This document shows positions 46,917 to 58,015 of a DNA stretch of 64,000 nucleotides, piece by piece. The translations under genes and the position numbers were made by a program. The notes under the pieces were generated by a model. The model ran no database searches. It was not told where the DNA came from and saw nothing but the letters and a program-made list of their open reading frames with translations. The stretch's first letter is position 1, and every line of letters starts with the position of its first letter. The stretch is from assembly GCA_947568835.1 (NCBI GenBank), contig OX387607.1, positions 992,001-1,056,000 of the forward strand, in the 5' to 3' direction. Source of the DNA: Protonemura montana (taxonomy: Eukaryota > Arthropoda > Insecta > Plecoptera > Nemouridae).

Positions 46917-47122
46917 ATATTTTATTATTAACAACACTAAAATCATCTCAAAAAGCCAGTGTCCAAGTAGCTCAATGGTTCAGAGCAACACCCGCGACAG
47001 GTGGAGATCGGGGTTCGAGTCCGCGTTTGGGCATCAATTATGTGAGACGGTTATAGTGTTGATAATAATAAAACACCCCGCGCATTGCAAGCGTTTGCAA
47101 TTTAAATAAGATTTTATCCTAA
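46917..47122 (+). mobile_element. inverted-end element with tRNA-like core
   Basis: TTATTATTAACAACACTAAA, ATCATCTCAAAAAG, tRNA-like unit, TGTGAGACGGTTATAGTGTT, AATAATAAAA, then the tail with GCATTGCAAGCGTTTGCAAT and AAATAAGATTTTATCCTAA. This is the most compact complete copy in the window. Confidence 0.75.
46961..47033 (+). tRNA. tRNA-like sequence, probably a pseudogene
   Basis: A 73-nt copy with consensus A and B boxes, anticodon loop CGCGACA (CGA by position) and one T-stem mismatch. The lack of U33 and its place inside a mobile element argue against a working tRNA. Confidence 0.5.
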
Positions 47123-47260
47123 TATTTACAAGGGGGTTCGTCAGGTTTACAAGGGGGTGGTAACCGTGAGGGGTTACGTCAGCAGCACGTTGTTACGGCC
47201 AGCACGTAATTACGACCTGCACGTAGTTACGGCTAGCACGTTGTAACGGCCATCACGGGC

Positions 47261-47515
47261 TATCACGGGCTGGACTATCACGGGCTGGACTATCGCGAGC
47301 TGGACTATCACGGGCTGGACTATCACGGGCTGGACTATCACGGGCTGGACTATCACGGGCTGGACTATCACGGGCTGGACTATCACGGGCTGGACTATCA
47401 CGGGCTGGACTATCACGGGCTGGACTATCACGGGCTGGACTATCACGGGCTGGACTATCACGGGCTGGACTATCACGGGCTGGACTATCACGGGCTGGAC
47501 TATCGCGAGCTGGCC
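47261..47515. repeat. 15-bp minisatellite, 17 copies
   Basis: TATCACGGGCTGGAC is repeated 17 times exactly in phase, with TATCGCGAGC at the third and last units. A degenerate 20-bp ACGTTGTTACGGCCAGC-type series precedes it (47180-47255). Two minus-strand frames stay open across it and are not taken as coding. Confidence 0.95.
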
Positions 47516-48152
47516 GTGCCAATAGCCAGGATGACGTGCCAACTGTTCGATGTCGATAAAGGCAAGCAGGCGACGGGAAATGAATACCGTAGACCAGTGG
47601 TCGAGTTGAAAACATACAAACAAGAACAACCAGCAATTAATACCTTCACACGAGTCAACTACGCAATGAACGTGCGACGATCAACACGAGCAAACACGAG
47701 CAAACACGAGCGATCACGAGCAAATCGACGTAGTTTCAACCAGTTACTGTCACTAACAACACGTACGCACTCGGTTACGCACACGGTTACGCACACGTGT
47801 ATGAAGAACGCGTGTACGCACGACGCACGAGCTACGCACTGCGAGCGCGTCGAGCTCGGCGGGGTTGAAAGCGTCTCAGTTCGGTTGTTTCCGTGCGCTG
47901 GTAGAAGCGACTGTAGGACAACCGAGTTCGCTACACAAATGTTCGGCGATCTTTGGGGCCTAGGACAGGGGGAGTCGTGTGGCTAGCACTCGGCTGGTTC
48001 CGGTCGGAGACCGAGCGCGCACGAAGCGGCCGATCGAACACGTAGCACAGACCGACAAGCGAGTAGGAGACGGACTGGAATTCGGTATGAAATTAGGATG
48101 GAGATGTCTGCGAGATTTTGGTAGTCTAATGTGAACCAATATTTTGTTTTAA
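47516..48152. other. unique spacer with short repeats
   Basis: ACACGAGCAA units (about three) lie at 47685-47722 and GGTTACGCACAC units (two to three) at 47772-47798. No gene is recognised. Confidence 0.5.
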
Positions 48153-49376
48153 TTGATTTGTGATGTTTAACGACTCACTGCTTTGACAAGCCAAGTGCCA
48201 CTAGTCAGTGGCGTCGATAATGAGTGGATGATGATGAACCTAACCTGTCATAGGAGTGAGGAGAGCAAATCCGGTGCCGGTACGTAGCCTACTCCTGACG
48301 AAGACCAAGGGTACCACTGGCGTAACGTCCCTTCCGAAGGACGGTACAACGCGAACAACAGGATTCCTCCACAAATCCATGCTGTCGAGAGGTTGATAAG
48401 CAAGGCGAGTAAAGTTACTGTACTAACTTCCATCCCTCCAACCTCTCTCCCGAACAGAACTGGTCATGTGCATGATGGTCACCCATCCAATACCTGACCC
48501 AGCGCAGTGTTGCTTAACTTTCATCCCTCCAACCTCTCTCCCTAACAGAACTGGTCATGTGTATGATGGTCACCCATCCAATACCTGACCCAGCGCAGTG
48601 TTGTATAACTTTCATCCCTCCAACCTCTCTCCCGAACAGAACTGGTCATGTGTATGATGGTCGCCCATCCAATACCTGACCCAGCACAGTGTTGCTTAAC
48701 TTTCATCCCTCCAACCTCTCTCCCGAACAGAACTGGTCATGTGTATGATGGTCACCCATCCAATACCTGACCCAGCGCAGTGTTGCTTAACTTTCATCCC
48801 TCCAACCTCTCTCTCGAACAGAACTGGTCATGTGTATGATGGTCACCCATTCAATACCTGACTCAGCGCAGTGTTGCTAAACTTTCATCCCTCCAACCTC
48901 TCTCCCGAACAGAACTGGTCATGTGTATGATGGTCGCCCATCCAATACCTGACCCAGCACAGTGTTGCTTAACTTTCATCCCTCCAACCTCTCTCCCGAA
49001 CAGAACTGGTCATGTGTATGATGGTCACCCATCCAATACCTGACCCAGCGCAGTGTTGCTTAACTTTCATCCCTCCAACCTCTCTCCCGAACAGAACTGG
49101 TCATGTGTATGATGGTCACCCATTCAATACCTGACCCAGCGCAGTGTTGCTTAACTTTCATCCCTCCAACCTCTCTCCCGAACAGAACTGGTCATGTGTA
49201 TGATGGTCACCCATTCAATACCTGACTCAGCGCAGTGTTGCTAAACTTTCATCCCTCCAACCTCTCTCCCGAACAGAACTGGTCATGTGTATGATGGTCA
49301 CCCATCCAATACGGTGACCCAGCGCAGTGTTGCTTAACTTCTGATGATCTCACGAGGACCAGTGTTGCCAAACAGC
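48153..49376 (-). mobile_element. 5S-type SINE with about ten promoter units
   Basis: From left to right: tail (TTGATTTGTGATGTTTAACG), body (GTCCCTTCCGAAGGACGG, CAGGATTCCTCCACAAATCC), one 36-bp module, about ten 91-bp promoter units and a damaged 5S head (GATGATCTCACGAGGACC). This is the largest internal expansion among the copies that keep head, body and tail. Confidence 0.87.
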
Positions 49377-49501
49377 GATGAAAGCTCTTCTAAATGACCA
49401 ACAAGTCTCGGTGGAGGTGCCGGGTTGACTTTGTGACGCTGGCCTCTAATTAAAGCGTTGATTGAACAACACAGAGCACTCGATCACAATTCCCTTAGAG
49501 A

Positions 49502-49523
49502 GGGGGGGGGGGGGGGGGGGGGG
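49502..49523 (+). repeat. G22 tract
   Basis: Twenty-two G in a row, followed by further G-rich DNA to about 49568. Long homopolymers are prone to length errors in assembly. Confidence 0.9.
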
Positions 49524-49630
49524 ATACATGGAAGACCGGGTGGGGGGTGATATGGAGGAGGGGGGGGAGAACACACTAATGAACAGCAATCCACGAACTA
49601 CGCTGTTTGGGAGATTTTAGCGCAGGTGCA

Positions 49631-50370
49631 AGCCAGGACTTGCCAGGACAAGCCAGGACATGCCAGGACATGCCAGGACATGCCAGGACTTGCCAGGACA
49701 TGCCAGGACATGCCAGGACATGCCAGGACTCGCCAGGACATGCCAGGACTTGCCAGGACATGCCAGGACATGCCAGGACATGCCAGGACATGCCAGGACT
49801 TGCCAGGACATGCCAGGACATGCCAGGACATGCCAGGACATGCCAGGACTCGCCAGGACATGCCAGGACTTGCCAGGACATGCCAGGACATGCCAGGACA
49901 TGCCAGGACATGCCAGGACATGTCAGGACATTCTAGGACATGCCAGGACTTGCCAGGACATTCTAGGACATGTCAGGACATGCCAGGACATGTCAGGACA
50001 TGCCAGGACATGTCAGGACTTGCCAGGACATGTCAGGACATGCCAGGACATGCCAGGACATGCCAGGACATGCCAGGACATGCCAAGACATGTCAGGACA
50101 TGCCAGGACATGCCAGGACATGTCAGGACTTGCCAGGACATTCTAGGACATGCCAGGACTTGCCAGGACATTCTAGGACATGCCAGGACTTGCCAGGACA
50201 TTCTAGGACATGTCAGGACATGCCAGGACATGCTAGGACATTCCAGGACATGCCAGGACTTGCCAGGACATGCCAGGACATGCCAGGACTTGCTAGGACA
50301 TGTCAGGACTTGCCAGGACATGCCAGGACATGTCAGGACATGCCAGGACATGCCAGGACTTGCCAGGTCT
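49631..50370. repeat. 10-bp minisatellite, about 74 copies
   Basis: The unit AGGACATGCC (variants TGTC, TTGC, TCGC, TTCT) keeps a perfect 10-bp period for 740 bp. GGACATGTC units concentrate in the right half. Frames are open on both strands for the usual repeat reason. Each unit resembles a p53-family half-site (RRRCWWGYYY), spaced one per helical turn. Confidence 0.96.
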
Positions 50371-50859
50371 TGAAATACCTGTCATTCTCTTATATCGCGG
50401 GTTTCTGCGCCAGGAAAAGCGTTCAGTAGCAAGTCTATTCTATCGCAGTGATTTAGAAAATGTGTGGAGATCCCAACTCTGAGACGTCGCTGAGCGTTCA
50501 GGTCTTGGGTTCGATCCTCACTTCGGCAATCCGCGGGAAGGATGCTGTCAAGAGTTCCCTGCGAGATTTCCTTGGTGAACGTTGAGTTTGTTTTTGTCTG
50601 GCAATCGAGTCATGGGAAGTATCTCACTGCTGCTTTGTTTGGATATAAGCTGGAGGACAATTACCGAGAGTAATTAAATGCAATTACCTGATGTAATTAC
50701 TGCACGGACTTGTTGAGTTTCCAGATAACTGTGTTCAAACTTTCTAAATGATCGATGGTTGAGAGTTGATGTATTCGAAGGACGCCAGAGGGTTCGAAAG
50801 TAATAAAAATTGGGTAAAAAAGGGTAGGGGGAATGGCACACTTATCTTTGATGATTATT
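50371..50859. other. unique spacer with tRNA-SINE remnant
   Basis: GGTCTTGGGTTCGATCCTC (50501-50519) is B-box-like, followed by CACTTCGGCAATCC; probably a decayed tRNA-derived SINE. No gene is recognised. Confidence 0.45.
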
Positions 50860-51725
50860 GAGGTTTAACGACGCACTTTTTGGCATCTGGCCATGTGGCA
50901 CTTGTTTAATGACATTGGTGAATGAGATGACGATTTCTAGCCTAGAAAGGAGGAGGGGAAACCCGGTGCCGGCACGTAGCCTACTCCTGTCGAAGAGCAC
51001 CAAGGGGACCACCGGCTTAACGTCCCTTCCGAAGGACGGTACAACTCGAACAACAGGATTCCTCCACAAATCCATGCTGTCGAGAGGTTGAAAAGCAAGG
51101 CGAGTGAAGTTGCTGTACTAACTTTCATCCCTCCAACCTCTCTCCCGAACAGAACTGGTCATGTGTATGATGATCACCCATCCAATACCTGACCCAGCGC
51201 AGTGTTGCTTAACTTTCATCCCTCCAACCTCTCTCCCGAACAGAACTGGTCATGTGTATGATGATCACCCATCCAATACCTGACCCAGCGCAGTGTTGCT
51301 TAACTTTCATCCCTCCAACCTCTCTCCCGAACAGAACTGGTCATGTGTATGATGGTCACCCATCCAATACCTGACTCAGCACAGTGTTGCTTAACTTTCA
51401 TCCCTCCAACCTCACTCCCGAACAGAACTGGTCATGTGTATGATGGTCACCCATCCAATACCTGACCCAGCGCAGTGTTGCTTAACTTTCATCCCTCCAA
51501 CCTCTCTCCCGAACAGAACTAATCATGTGTATGATGGTCACCCATCTAATACCTGACCCAGCGCAGTGTTGCTTAACTTTCATCCCTCCAACCTCTCTCC
51601 CGAACAGAACTGGTCATGTGTATGATGATCACCCATCCAATACCTGACCCAGCGCAGTGTTGCTTAACTTCGGTGATCTCACGAGGACTGGTGTTTCCAA
51701 CACAACAAACCGTTCGGTGGTCACA
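50860..51725 (-). mobile_element. 5S-type SINE with six promoter units
   Basis: Tail (GAGGTTTAACGACGCAC), body (GGGACCACCGGCTTAACG, CCGAAGGACGG), one 36-bp module, six promoter units, then the head TTCGGTGATCTCACGAGG...CAAACCGTTCGGTGGTCAC. The GGTGGTCAC edge equals the C-box/head junction seen at 27437, indicating descent from a head-to-tail dimer. Confidence 0.87.
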
Positions 51726-52265
51726 CAATCATCTTCGAAACTTGCAAAATAAAGGAAAAGAAAACCTGGCCGTTCACGTTTTTATAAGTTAACTTTGAAG
51801 CAGAAAATATAATAAAAAAGAAAAAAAACCGAAGGCTTTTAAAAAAGATGTTATGTGCTTAACGTAGTTGTTATTACGTGAGGTTTATCAAAGATTAATC
51901 CTGAAGACTGAGGTCTGTAGTCCTGACTTCGAGCACAACGCCAAACAATCAGGTTTTATTTCCTCTCAACATCACGGGTCAATAAGTGAATGCAACTTTG
52001 CAGCAATTGCAGAGACCAAGTGCAGAGTCAACAAAGACCAACAGCACATTCAAGCCGCGGATATAAAAGAAAAGAGACCGATATTTGACAGAGGCTCAAA
52101 AACCAACCAACCGCCACACTGTGAACCGCGAGGCCAAGTCGGTATCTCCCATCTTATCTTATCCTATATGAGATAGCCGGGCTGTCGTATAATCGGCAAA
52201 ACCTTTCATTGCCAATGGCAAAGCATTTCGTTATCATTGGGTTTAGTTATCATTGGCCAGAGAAA
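51726..52265. other. unique spacer
   Basis: No gene is recognised. A 102-codon frame at 51868-52176 has no domain. Confidence 0.5.
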
Positions 52266-52390
52266 CAGCGCTATAATATAAAACTGTCTGGCGAGCAAAC
52301 GAGGCCGGCAACACGTGGTGACGGATGCGGCCACCGGATGGCGCTTGCAGCCGCTTTTTTGTTTAAAACAAATCTTTGCAGTTAAATAAT
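52266..52390. mobile_element. dispersed repeat family A, copy 3
   Basis: GCGAGCAAACGAGGCCGG, ACACGTGGTGACGG and GGATGGCGCTTGCAGCCG match 14431-14515. It abuts the family-B copy that follows. Confidence 0.6.
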
Positions 52391-52790
52391 AAGGAAATCT
52401 CATTAAGATAATTATTTAATTATTATCATTGTGTTCAAATACGCGTTTAAAATTAAATCTAACGTATTTTTTCTTTTTATAATCCGATCATAACTTTTCT
52501 ATTTCTATTTGTTTTAAGAATGGCTAAAATATGAATTCTCGTGGCGGGATTAAAACGGGCTGTGATTAACTACACGTAGTTCTGACGTCATTTTGTTGTA
52601 TCCTTTGCGTTCGCTTCTGTTTCTTGACGTCATACTGACGTCAGATTTCACTTCATGTCATAAAAAATGGCGACCCTCGTTTTCGTACGAGATTCAAACG
52701 CAAACATTTTAAACAGAGATATTTTATTCAAAATTGCATTTAGAAGAAAATAAAAATAAATAGTTTCAAATGTAAAGAGATTTATAATTT
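52391..52790. mobile_element. dispersed repeat family B, copy 1
   Basis: About 390 bp are nearly identical to 56571-57000. The segment carries three TGACGTCA palindromes (52583-52590, 52625-52632, 52636-52643) followed by an AAAAATGGCGACC string and an AT-rich end. There is no ORF. It could be a solo long terminal repeat or a non-autonomous transposon; no clear terminal motif decides. Confidence 0.7.
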
Positions 52791-53114
52791 CTTTATTGTC
52801 ACGATTGACCATAAGGTATGAGATTTCCCTAATACGAGTAAAAATATCGATATGTAAATATAAATATAATTCACATAAAAAGTATGCATTTAACTAAGTA
52901 TAATGTAAGTGTGTAAGTACCTAGAGTTTAGCCTGCGATTGCAAGGGAAGGAAAGCCAAGAGGAACCTCTTCACGCAAAGTAACTTAACATACCAACGTT
53001 TTAAAGACGTTACTGATTCACTTTTAAAGCTGTTTGTGATGCTGTTTTCTCGGCAAAGCGTCGCGGTCTCAACACGTCACGTTAGCTGTGTTGGGGTAGC
53101 AAGCTACACAAACG

Positions 53115-53152
<38 letters not shown>

Positions 53153-53286
53153 ACCAGCTCATCACGTGACTTTCAGGCACCAGGATCTGATCGAACTTCG
53201 TGCATCCGGACATCGCTTTACCGAGCCGCGAGTTCAATATCAAACAGTGCAAAACTAAAAGCAAGTGTTTATAAGGAATTTGTTTT
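52791..53286. other. unique spacer with a C38 tract
   Basis: A run of 38 C at 53115-53152 interrupts otherwise unique sequence. No gene is recognised. Confidence 0.5.
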
Positions 53287-53332
53287 AAGAAAAACTATTT
53301 CAACTGGGTTTTGAATGCTAAGTAAAGGACAA

Positions 53333-53384
53333 CTAAATTTCCCGACGTTTCGTAACATATACTAGTTACTTCTTCAAGGGTAAG
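53333..53384 (-). ncRNA. hammerhead-like motif
   Basis: Minus strand: TTACCC, TTGAAGA, A, GTAAC/GTTAC stem II, GAAAC, GTC, GGG. It equals the 13213-13264 copy in the core: U at position 3 with G at position 8, all other core residues intact. Confidence 0.55.
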
Positions 53385-53646
53385 AGCAGTCCTGACAATT
53401 TTCCAATAACAAAAGAACCACATAAAATTATAACAATTACCAAGTTCAAGCTTCCTAAATGCATCTAAATTAAATAATCAGGGTCAATAACTTAAAATCT
53501 CGCCAATCTATCTACTAACTTCCAACGTTTTTCCCCATAGAGATTCTTTATGATTGTTTTTAGACTCATGTCTACTTGATTTAAACTTAGCACTAGTTTT
53601 AACAAAAACTATTTCAACTGGGTTTTGAATGCTAAGTAAAGGGCTA

Positions 53647-53698
53647 CTAAATTTCCCAACGTTTCGTAACTTGTACCTGTTACTTTATCAAGGGTTAG
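53647..53698 (-). ncRNA. hammerhead-like motif, U-A core variant
   Basis: Minus strand: CTAACCC, TTGATAA, A, GTAAC, AGGTACAA, GTTAC, GAAAC, GTT, GGG. Same subtype as the copy at 42117-42168, including the loop sequence. Confidence 0.45.
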
Positions 53699-53730
53699 AG
53701 CAGTCCTGACAATTTTCCAATAACAAAAAC

Positions 53731-55259
53731 CTGCTCAGCAGAATCATGTTCATCTCCCGCACAAAAGCCGAGAAGAAGGTGAAACTTTAATTGCAAAACA
53801 CGTGTAAACATTTCGAATTAATCAAAACTAGCAGGAATTTAGTTCGCCGGTCTGCTCGTTCATTGAACGTAACTTCACTAGAGTTTTCACCGCAGCAAAA
53901 AACAACAAGTGCTAATTACAAATGTTTTCATAAAAACACGTGCAACAAGACGAGAATAATCGGAATGAAAATGTTACGAAAGAGATTTAGTAAAAAAAAT
54001 AAAAGCTGTGGATGAAACTTGCAAGCGTTGTATTATCAAAATAAATAACAAAGTCCTTAAGTCTTTTTTAAGTTGGTGTTTTGCAATATAAACCTGAAAT
54101 ATTGTAGCCAGGGGTTGTTTTCGGTAAGATCGGAGGTGAGGAAAGCAAGTGGATAGGTAAAGCAAGCGAGTACTGGAATTAGCAAGGCAAATCTAACGCA
54201 TTACCTCCAGCGATTCCGCCCCAGCGACGGCACGAGCTTATAGTTTGCTTCTAAGAAAAGTGTGCCAAGATTGTGATTTTCCCCCGAACGACGCTGGCGC
54301 TACAGCGGAGTGAACAAGAAGCAGTCGATTTGCAACGAACGACATGAATTCAGTGTCCGACAATTTGCATAGCGGCGCGGAAAAGCTGTTTGCAACATAT
54401 TGACTTTTCTTGGCCGTACGCATGGAAAATTTCGATTTCACTCAGCGACCGTGTGGCAAAAAAACTGGCAGCCGTTTTCTTTCATTTTCCGCGAGGATTT
54501 GGGGCCACAGCTGGTCTGGGCTGGTCCATATTTCGGCCCACATCCGGTGCTGATCAATGAATATTTTGAAAGAAGATGGATTCACAGCCTAGGGTTTATA
54601 TTCATGGGATATGTGATTTGTGAGCAGGGTAAGAGATTGTCCCGTCACTGGCTCGAGTCGCTCGTTGTGATTGGATTATATTGTCAACCAATCATAGATG
54701 CACGAGGCCAAAGAATCAAATTTTGATGAGCGATATTTTCATACGTGATGAACACATTGAACTAAAAGAAAATCCTCTTAAATTCGATCAAAAGCAATAT
54801 CAAATCAATTTCGCGCGCCTTTCCATCACCTCGCTTGTGCGTTAACGTTAAGTGCGTAGCGTCGCATGATCGCTTCTGAGTTTACGAGCAACTTGAATAA
54901 TACGCACGTTCGACACTAAAAAAAAAACATACACATAGAGCCGAGAAAATGGCCGCGTATTGCGCCGTAAAAAGTCGCGTTTCCCCCGCGTTTTTGATGG
55001 CCAATGAAAATGCACAATGACTTAGAACTGAACACCCAATTGAAAGCAACGAAATAGAGCATGACCTTGACCGTAGGATCAAGTCAAACGACGCACTGTT
55101 TTGACAGCTTTCCTAAATAACAATCCTCTGTGAGTTCATGGAAGTTAATTATCAAAATCTAATTATCGTTTAGTTTATTGAAAAAACTTTCCCAATTGTT
55201 AGCATGAAGTTTAAGAGGTTTTTGAACGCCATTGTTGCAGATTCGTCAACACATGCTTA
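53731..55259. other. unique intergenic DNA
   Basis: No gene is recognised. A short piece of the SINE tail (CAAACGACGCACTGTTTTGA) sits at 55085-55104. Frames of up to 108 codons have no domain. Confidence 0.45.
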
Positions 55260-56192
55260 TTATTTATTGATTTGTGGTGTTTAACGACGCACTGCTTTGA
55301 CATCTGGCCGTGCGGCACTGGTCTAATGGCGTCAGTGAATGAGTGGATGATGATGGGGATGATGATTGACATATACAAGCCATAAAGCACCAAGGGGACC
55401 ACCGGCTTACCGTCCCTTCCGAAGGACGGTACAACGCGAACAACAGGATTCCTCCACAAATCCATGCTGTCGAGAGGTTGATAAGCAAGGCGAGTGAAGT
55501 TGCTGTACTAACTTTCATCCCTCCAACCTCTCTCCAGAACAGAACTGGCCATGTGTATGATGGTCACTCATCCAATAACTGACCCAGCGCAGTGTTGCTT
55601 AACTTTCATCCCTCCAACCTCTCTCCCAAACAGAACTGGTCATGTGTATGATGGTCACTCATCCAATAACTGACCCAGCGCAGTGTTGCTTAACTTTCAT
55701 CCCTCCAACCTCTCTCCCGAACAGAACTGGTCATGTGTATGATGGTCACCCATCCAATACCTGACCCAGCGTAGTGTTGCTTAACTTTCATCCCTATAAC
55801 CTCTCTCCCGAACAGAACTGGTCATGTGTATGATGGTCACCCATTCAATACCTGACTCAGCGCAGTGTTGCTTAACTTTCATCCCTCCAACCTCTCTCCC
55901 GAACAGAACTGGTCATGTGTATGATGGTCATCCATCCAATACCTGAACCAGCGCAGTGTTGCTTAACTTTCATCCCTCCAACCTCTCTCCCGAACAGAAC
56001 TGGTCATGTGTATGATGGTCACCAATCCAATACCTGAACCAGCGCAGTGTTGCTTAACTTTCATCCCTCCAACCTCTCTCCCGAACAGAACTGGTCATGT
56101 GTATGATGGTCACCCATCCAATACCTGAACCAGCGCAGTGTTGCTTAACTTCGGTGATCTCACGAGGACCGGTGTTTCCAACACGGCAAACC
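55260..56192 (-). mobile_element. 5S-type SINE with seven promoter units
   Basis: Tail (TTGATTTGTGGTGTTTAACG), shortened body (GGGACCACCGGCTTACCG, TCCGAAGGACGG), one 36-bp module, seven 91-bp promoter units and an intact 5S head (CGGTGATCTCACGAGGACCG, TTTCCAACACGGCAAACC). The part of the body around CTACTCCTGTCG is missing compared with 50860-51725. Confidence 0.87.
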
Positions 56193-56570
56193 ATTATTTG
56201 CGTGGGTCAATGAAGCTGATTCCGGGACCCAGACTTAACAATCGCGATGAAAAAAATGTTCATTCAACCCTAACCTAGTTGCTTTTCATGCGTTTTCCTC
56301 CGAGACTTTGCACGGATGCGTGCTAGCCACTCTCGTTGCGTGAAACGCACGCACGCACGCACGCACTGGAGTGCATGGCAACTGGATGCCTGCGTAATGA
56401 TTGTTTGCTGAAGCGTGGACGGTGCGTGCGGAAAACACTGGCACGATTTTCTTCCATTGACTGAATTAACCAGCCAATCGAAGAAGGAAGCCAGTGCTCG
56501 GCGTATAGCGAATGTGTGGTCAGGGCATTGACTTATCGAAATCAAGTCTTTTAAAATCGCACCACAATAG
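56193..56570. other. unique spacer
   Basis: A (CACG) tetramer run lies at 56347-56366. No gene is recognised. Confidence 0.5.
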
Positions 56571-57000
56571 AGAAATCTCATTAAGATTATTATTTAATTA
56601 TTATCATTGTGTTCAAATACGCGTTTAAAATAAAATCTGACGTATTTTTTCTTTTTATAATCCGATCATAACTTTTCTATTTATATTTGTTTTAAGAATG
56701 GCTAAAATATGAATTCTCGTGGCGGGATTAAAACGGGCTGTGATTAACTACACGTAGTTCTGACGTCATTTTGTTGTTTCCTTTGCGTTCGCTTCTGTTT
56801 CTTGACGTCATACTGACGTCAGATTTCACTTCATGTCATAAAAATGGCGACCCTCGTTTTTGTACGAGATTCAAACGCAAACATTTTAAACAGAGATATT
56901 TTATTCAAAATTGCATTTAGAACAAAATAAAAAATACGTGTTCATTATTTTCTCACAAAAAAAATAGTAAAAAAATAGTTTCAAATTTAAAGAGATTTCC
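56571..57000. mobile_element. dispersed repeat family B, copy 2
   Basis: Nearly identical to 52391-52790 from AGAAATCTCATTAAGAT to AGTTTCAAATTTAAAGAG, with about 40 extra AT-rich bases near 56935-56975. All three TGACGTCA sites are preserved (56761, 56803, 56814). High identity implies recent spread. Confidence 0.7.
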
Positions 57001-57895
57001 TTATTTTGATAAAGTGGATTTATCAGCGATTTCCACAAAAAATTATCCTAATAAACGAAGCCTATAAGAATTTGAGTTTGACAGGTAACCATGTTGGTCA
57101 TAGAAGTGTGTAAAAAAGGTACAAAGCAAACAAGACAGGTGTAATAAACCCAATGACACCCTCTGTGGGTAGAAAACACAACCCCCAGGGGGCACAGATT
57201 CTGTCAGCCCCACATTCCGAGAGTGCATTTACAAAACGCAATCCGATATCAACCAGCGCAGTGACGTCACAAAGCGATGACGTTTGTGAATGAACTGGTG
57301 GCGCGACAGGCGGGTTGAAATGTAAACTACGATCACTTTATCAGGTGACGCGGGTGTGGAACAAAGTGACAGACGGGTCGCAATCGACGCGGCTGTGAAA
57401 CGATGGTGGAACGATCTGACACCTGTCAAAGCGTCATGGGTGGGGTTGGGTGGGGATCGATATTTAGTGGGATGGGGGGGGGGGGGGGGGGGGCACAGTT
57501 ATACACATGTGCGACACGCATTATCCGTGCGTTTTAAACGTACGTTGCCGTTATGCGTGTTGCGTGGCTACGCATTTTGTGCGATGGCGAATTGATTTGA
57601 ATATTGGTCTGGATTTTGTTAGCTTGTCTGGCTTTTTATTTGCTAAAATCTGTGGATTTGCTTTGTGTAGGATTTGTTTTCATATTTAATATGTGATTTA
57701 GTGCTGGTTGACTTGCGATGCCAATCATTAAATCAGTGTGGAATGTAGCGGATATTTGTCGGGTTGCTTACTTGCTAATTGCATGATGTACTTGCTAAAA
57801 TATGACCGGTCCTGGCTTGTGCATCATTGCTAGTGCTAGCATCAAATGTTTAGATTACTTGAAATAATATATTTATAAATCATTATTAGAAATAC
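57001..57895. other. unique spacer with a G20 tract
   Basis: Twenty G lie at 57474-57493. No gene is recognised. Confidence 0.5.
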
Positions 57896-58015
57896 CAATA
57901 ACCTATCAAAAATTGATCACCGTTTGAACATAAATTTTTGAGAGGTTATTCGTGTTCCTAATAATAAAATACCCCGCGTATTGCAAACGTTTGCTTTTGA
58001 AATCAGATTTCACAA
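57896..58015. mobile_element. relic of the inverted-end element
   Basis: AACCTATCAAAAATTGATCA and AATTTTTGAGAGGTTATTCG are diverged inverted ends around a short centre, followed by the tail (AATAATAAAATACCCCGCGT, ATTGCAAACGTTTGC). The tRNA-like core is absent. Confidence 0.65.

Larger units (their letters stand above)
53287..53730 (-). mobile_element. Penelope-like element, tandem ends with two ribozyme motifs
   Basis: Two direct copies of the terminal segment (AAAAACTATTTCAACTGGGT through the ribozyme-like motif to CTGACAATTTTCCAATAAC) flank about 200 bp that include TTCAAGCTTCCTAAATGCAT and AGACTCATGTCTACTTGATT. Direct terminal repeats with the ribozyme in each fit a partial tandem insertion with pseudo-LTRs, typical of Penelope-like elements. 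No polymerase sequence remains. Confidence 0.65.

Noticed and set aside
26606..47033. Functional serine tRNA genes
   Set aside because: Cloverleafs lack U33, have a T-stem mismatch and no long variable arm, and lie inside mobile-element ends; reported as tRNA-like.
47210..47636. Minus-strand ORFs with VIVQP or ARDSP repeats
   Set aside because: Translations of the 15-bp array with short unique ends and no other coding evidence.
49576..50429. ORFs of 94-267 codons with MSWHVLACPG or ARTCQDMPGH repeats
   Set aside because: Translations of the 10-bp array, open on both strands at once.
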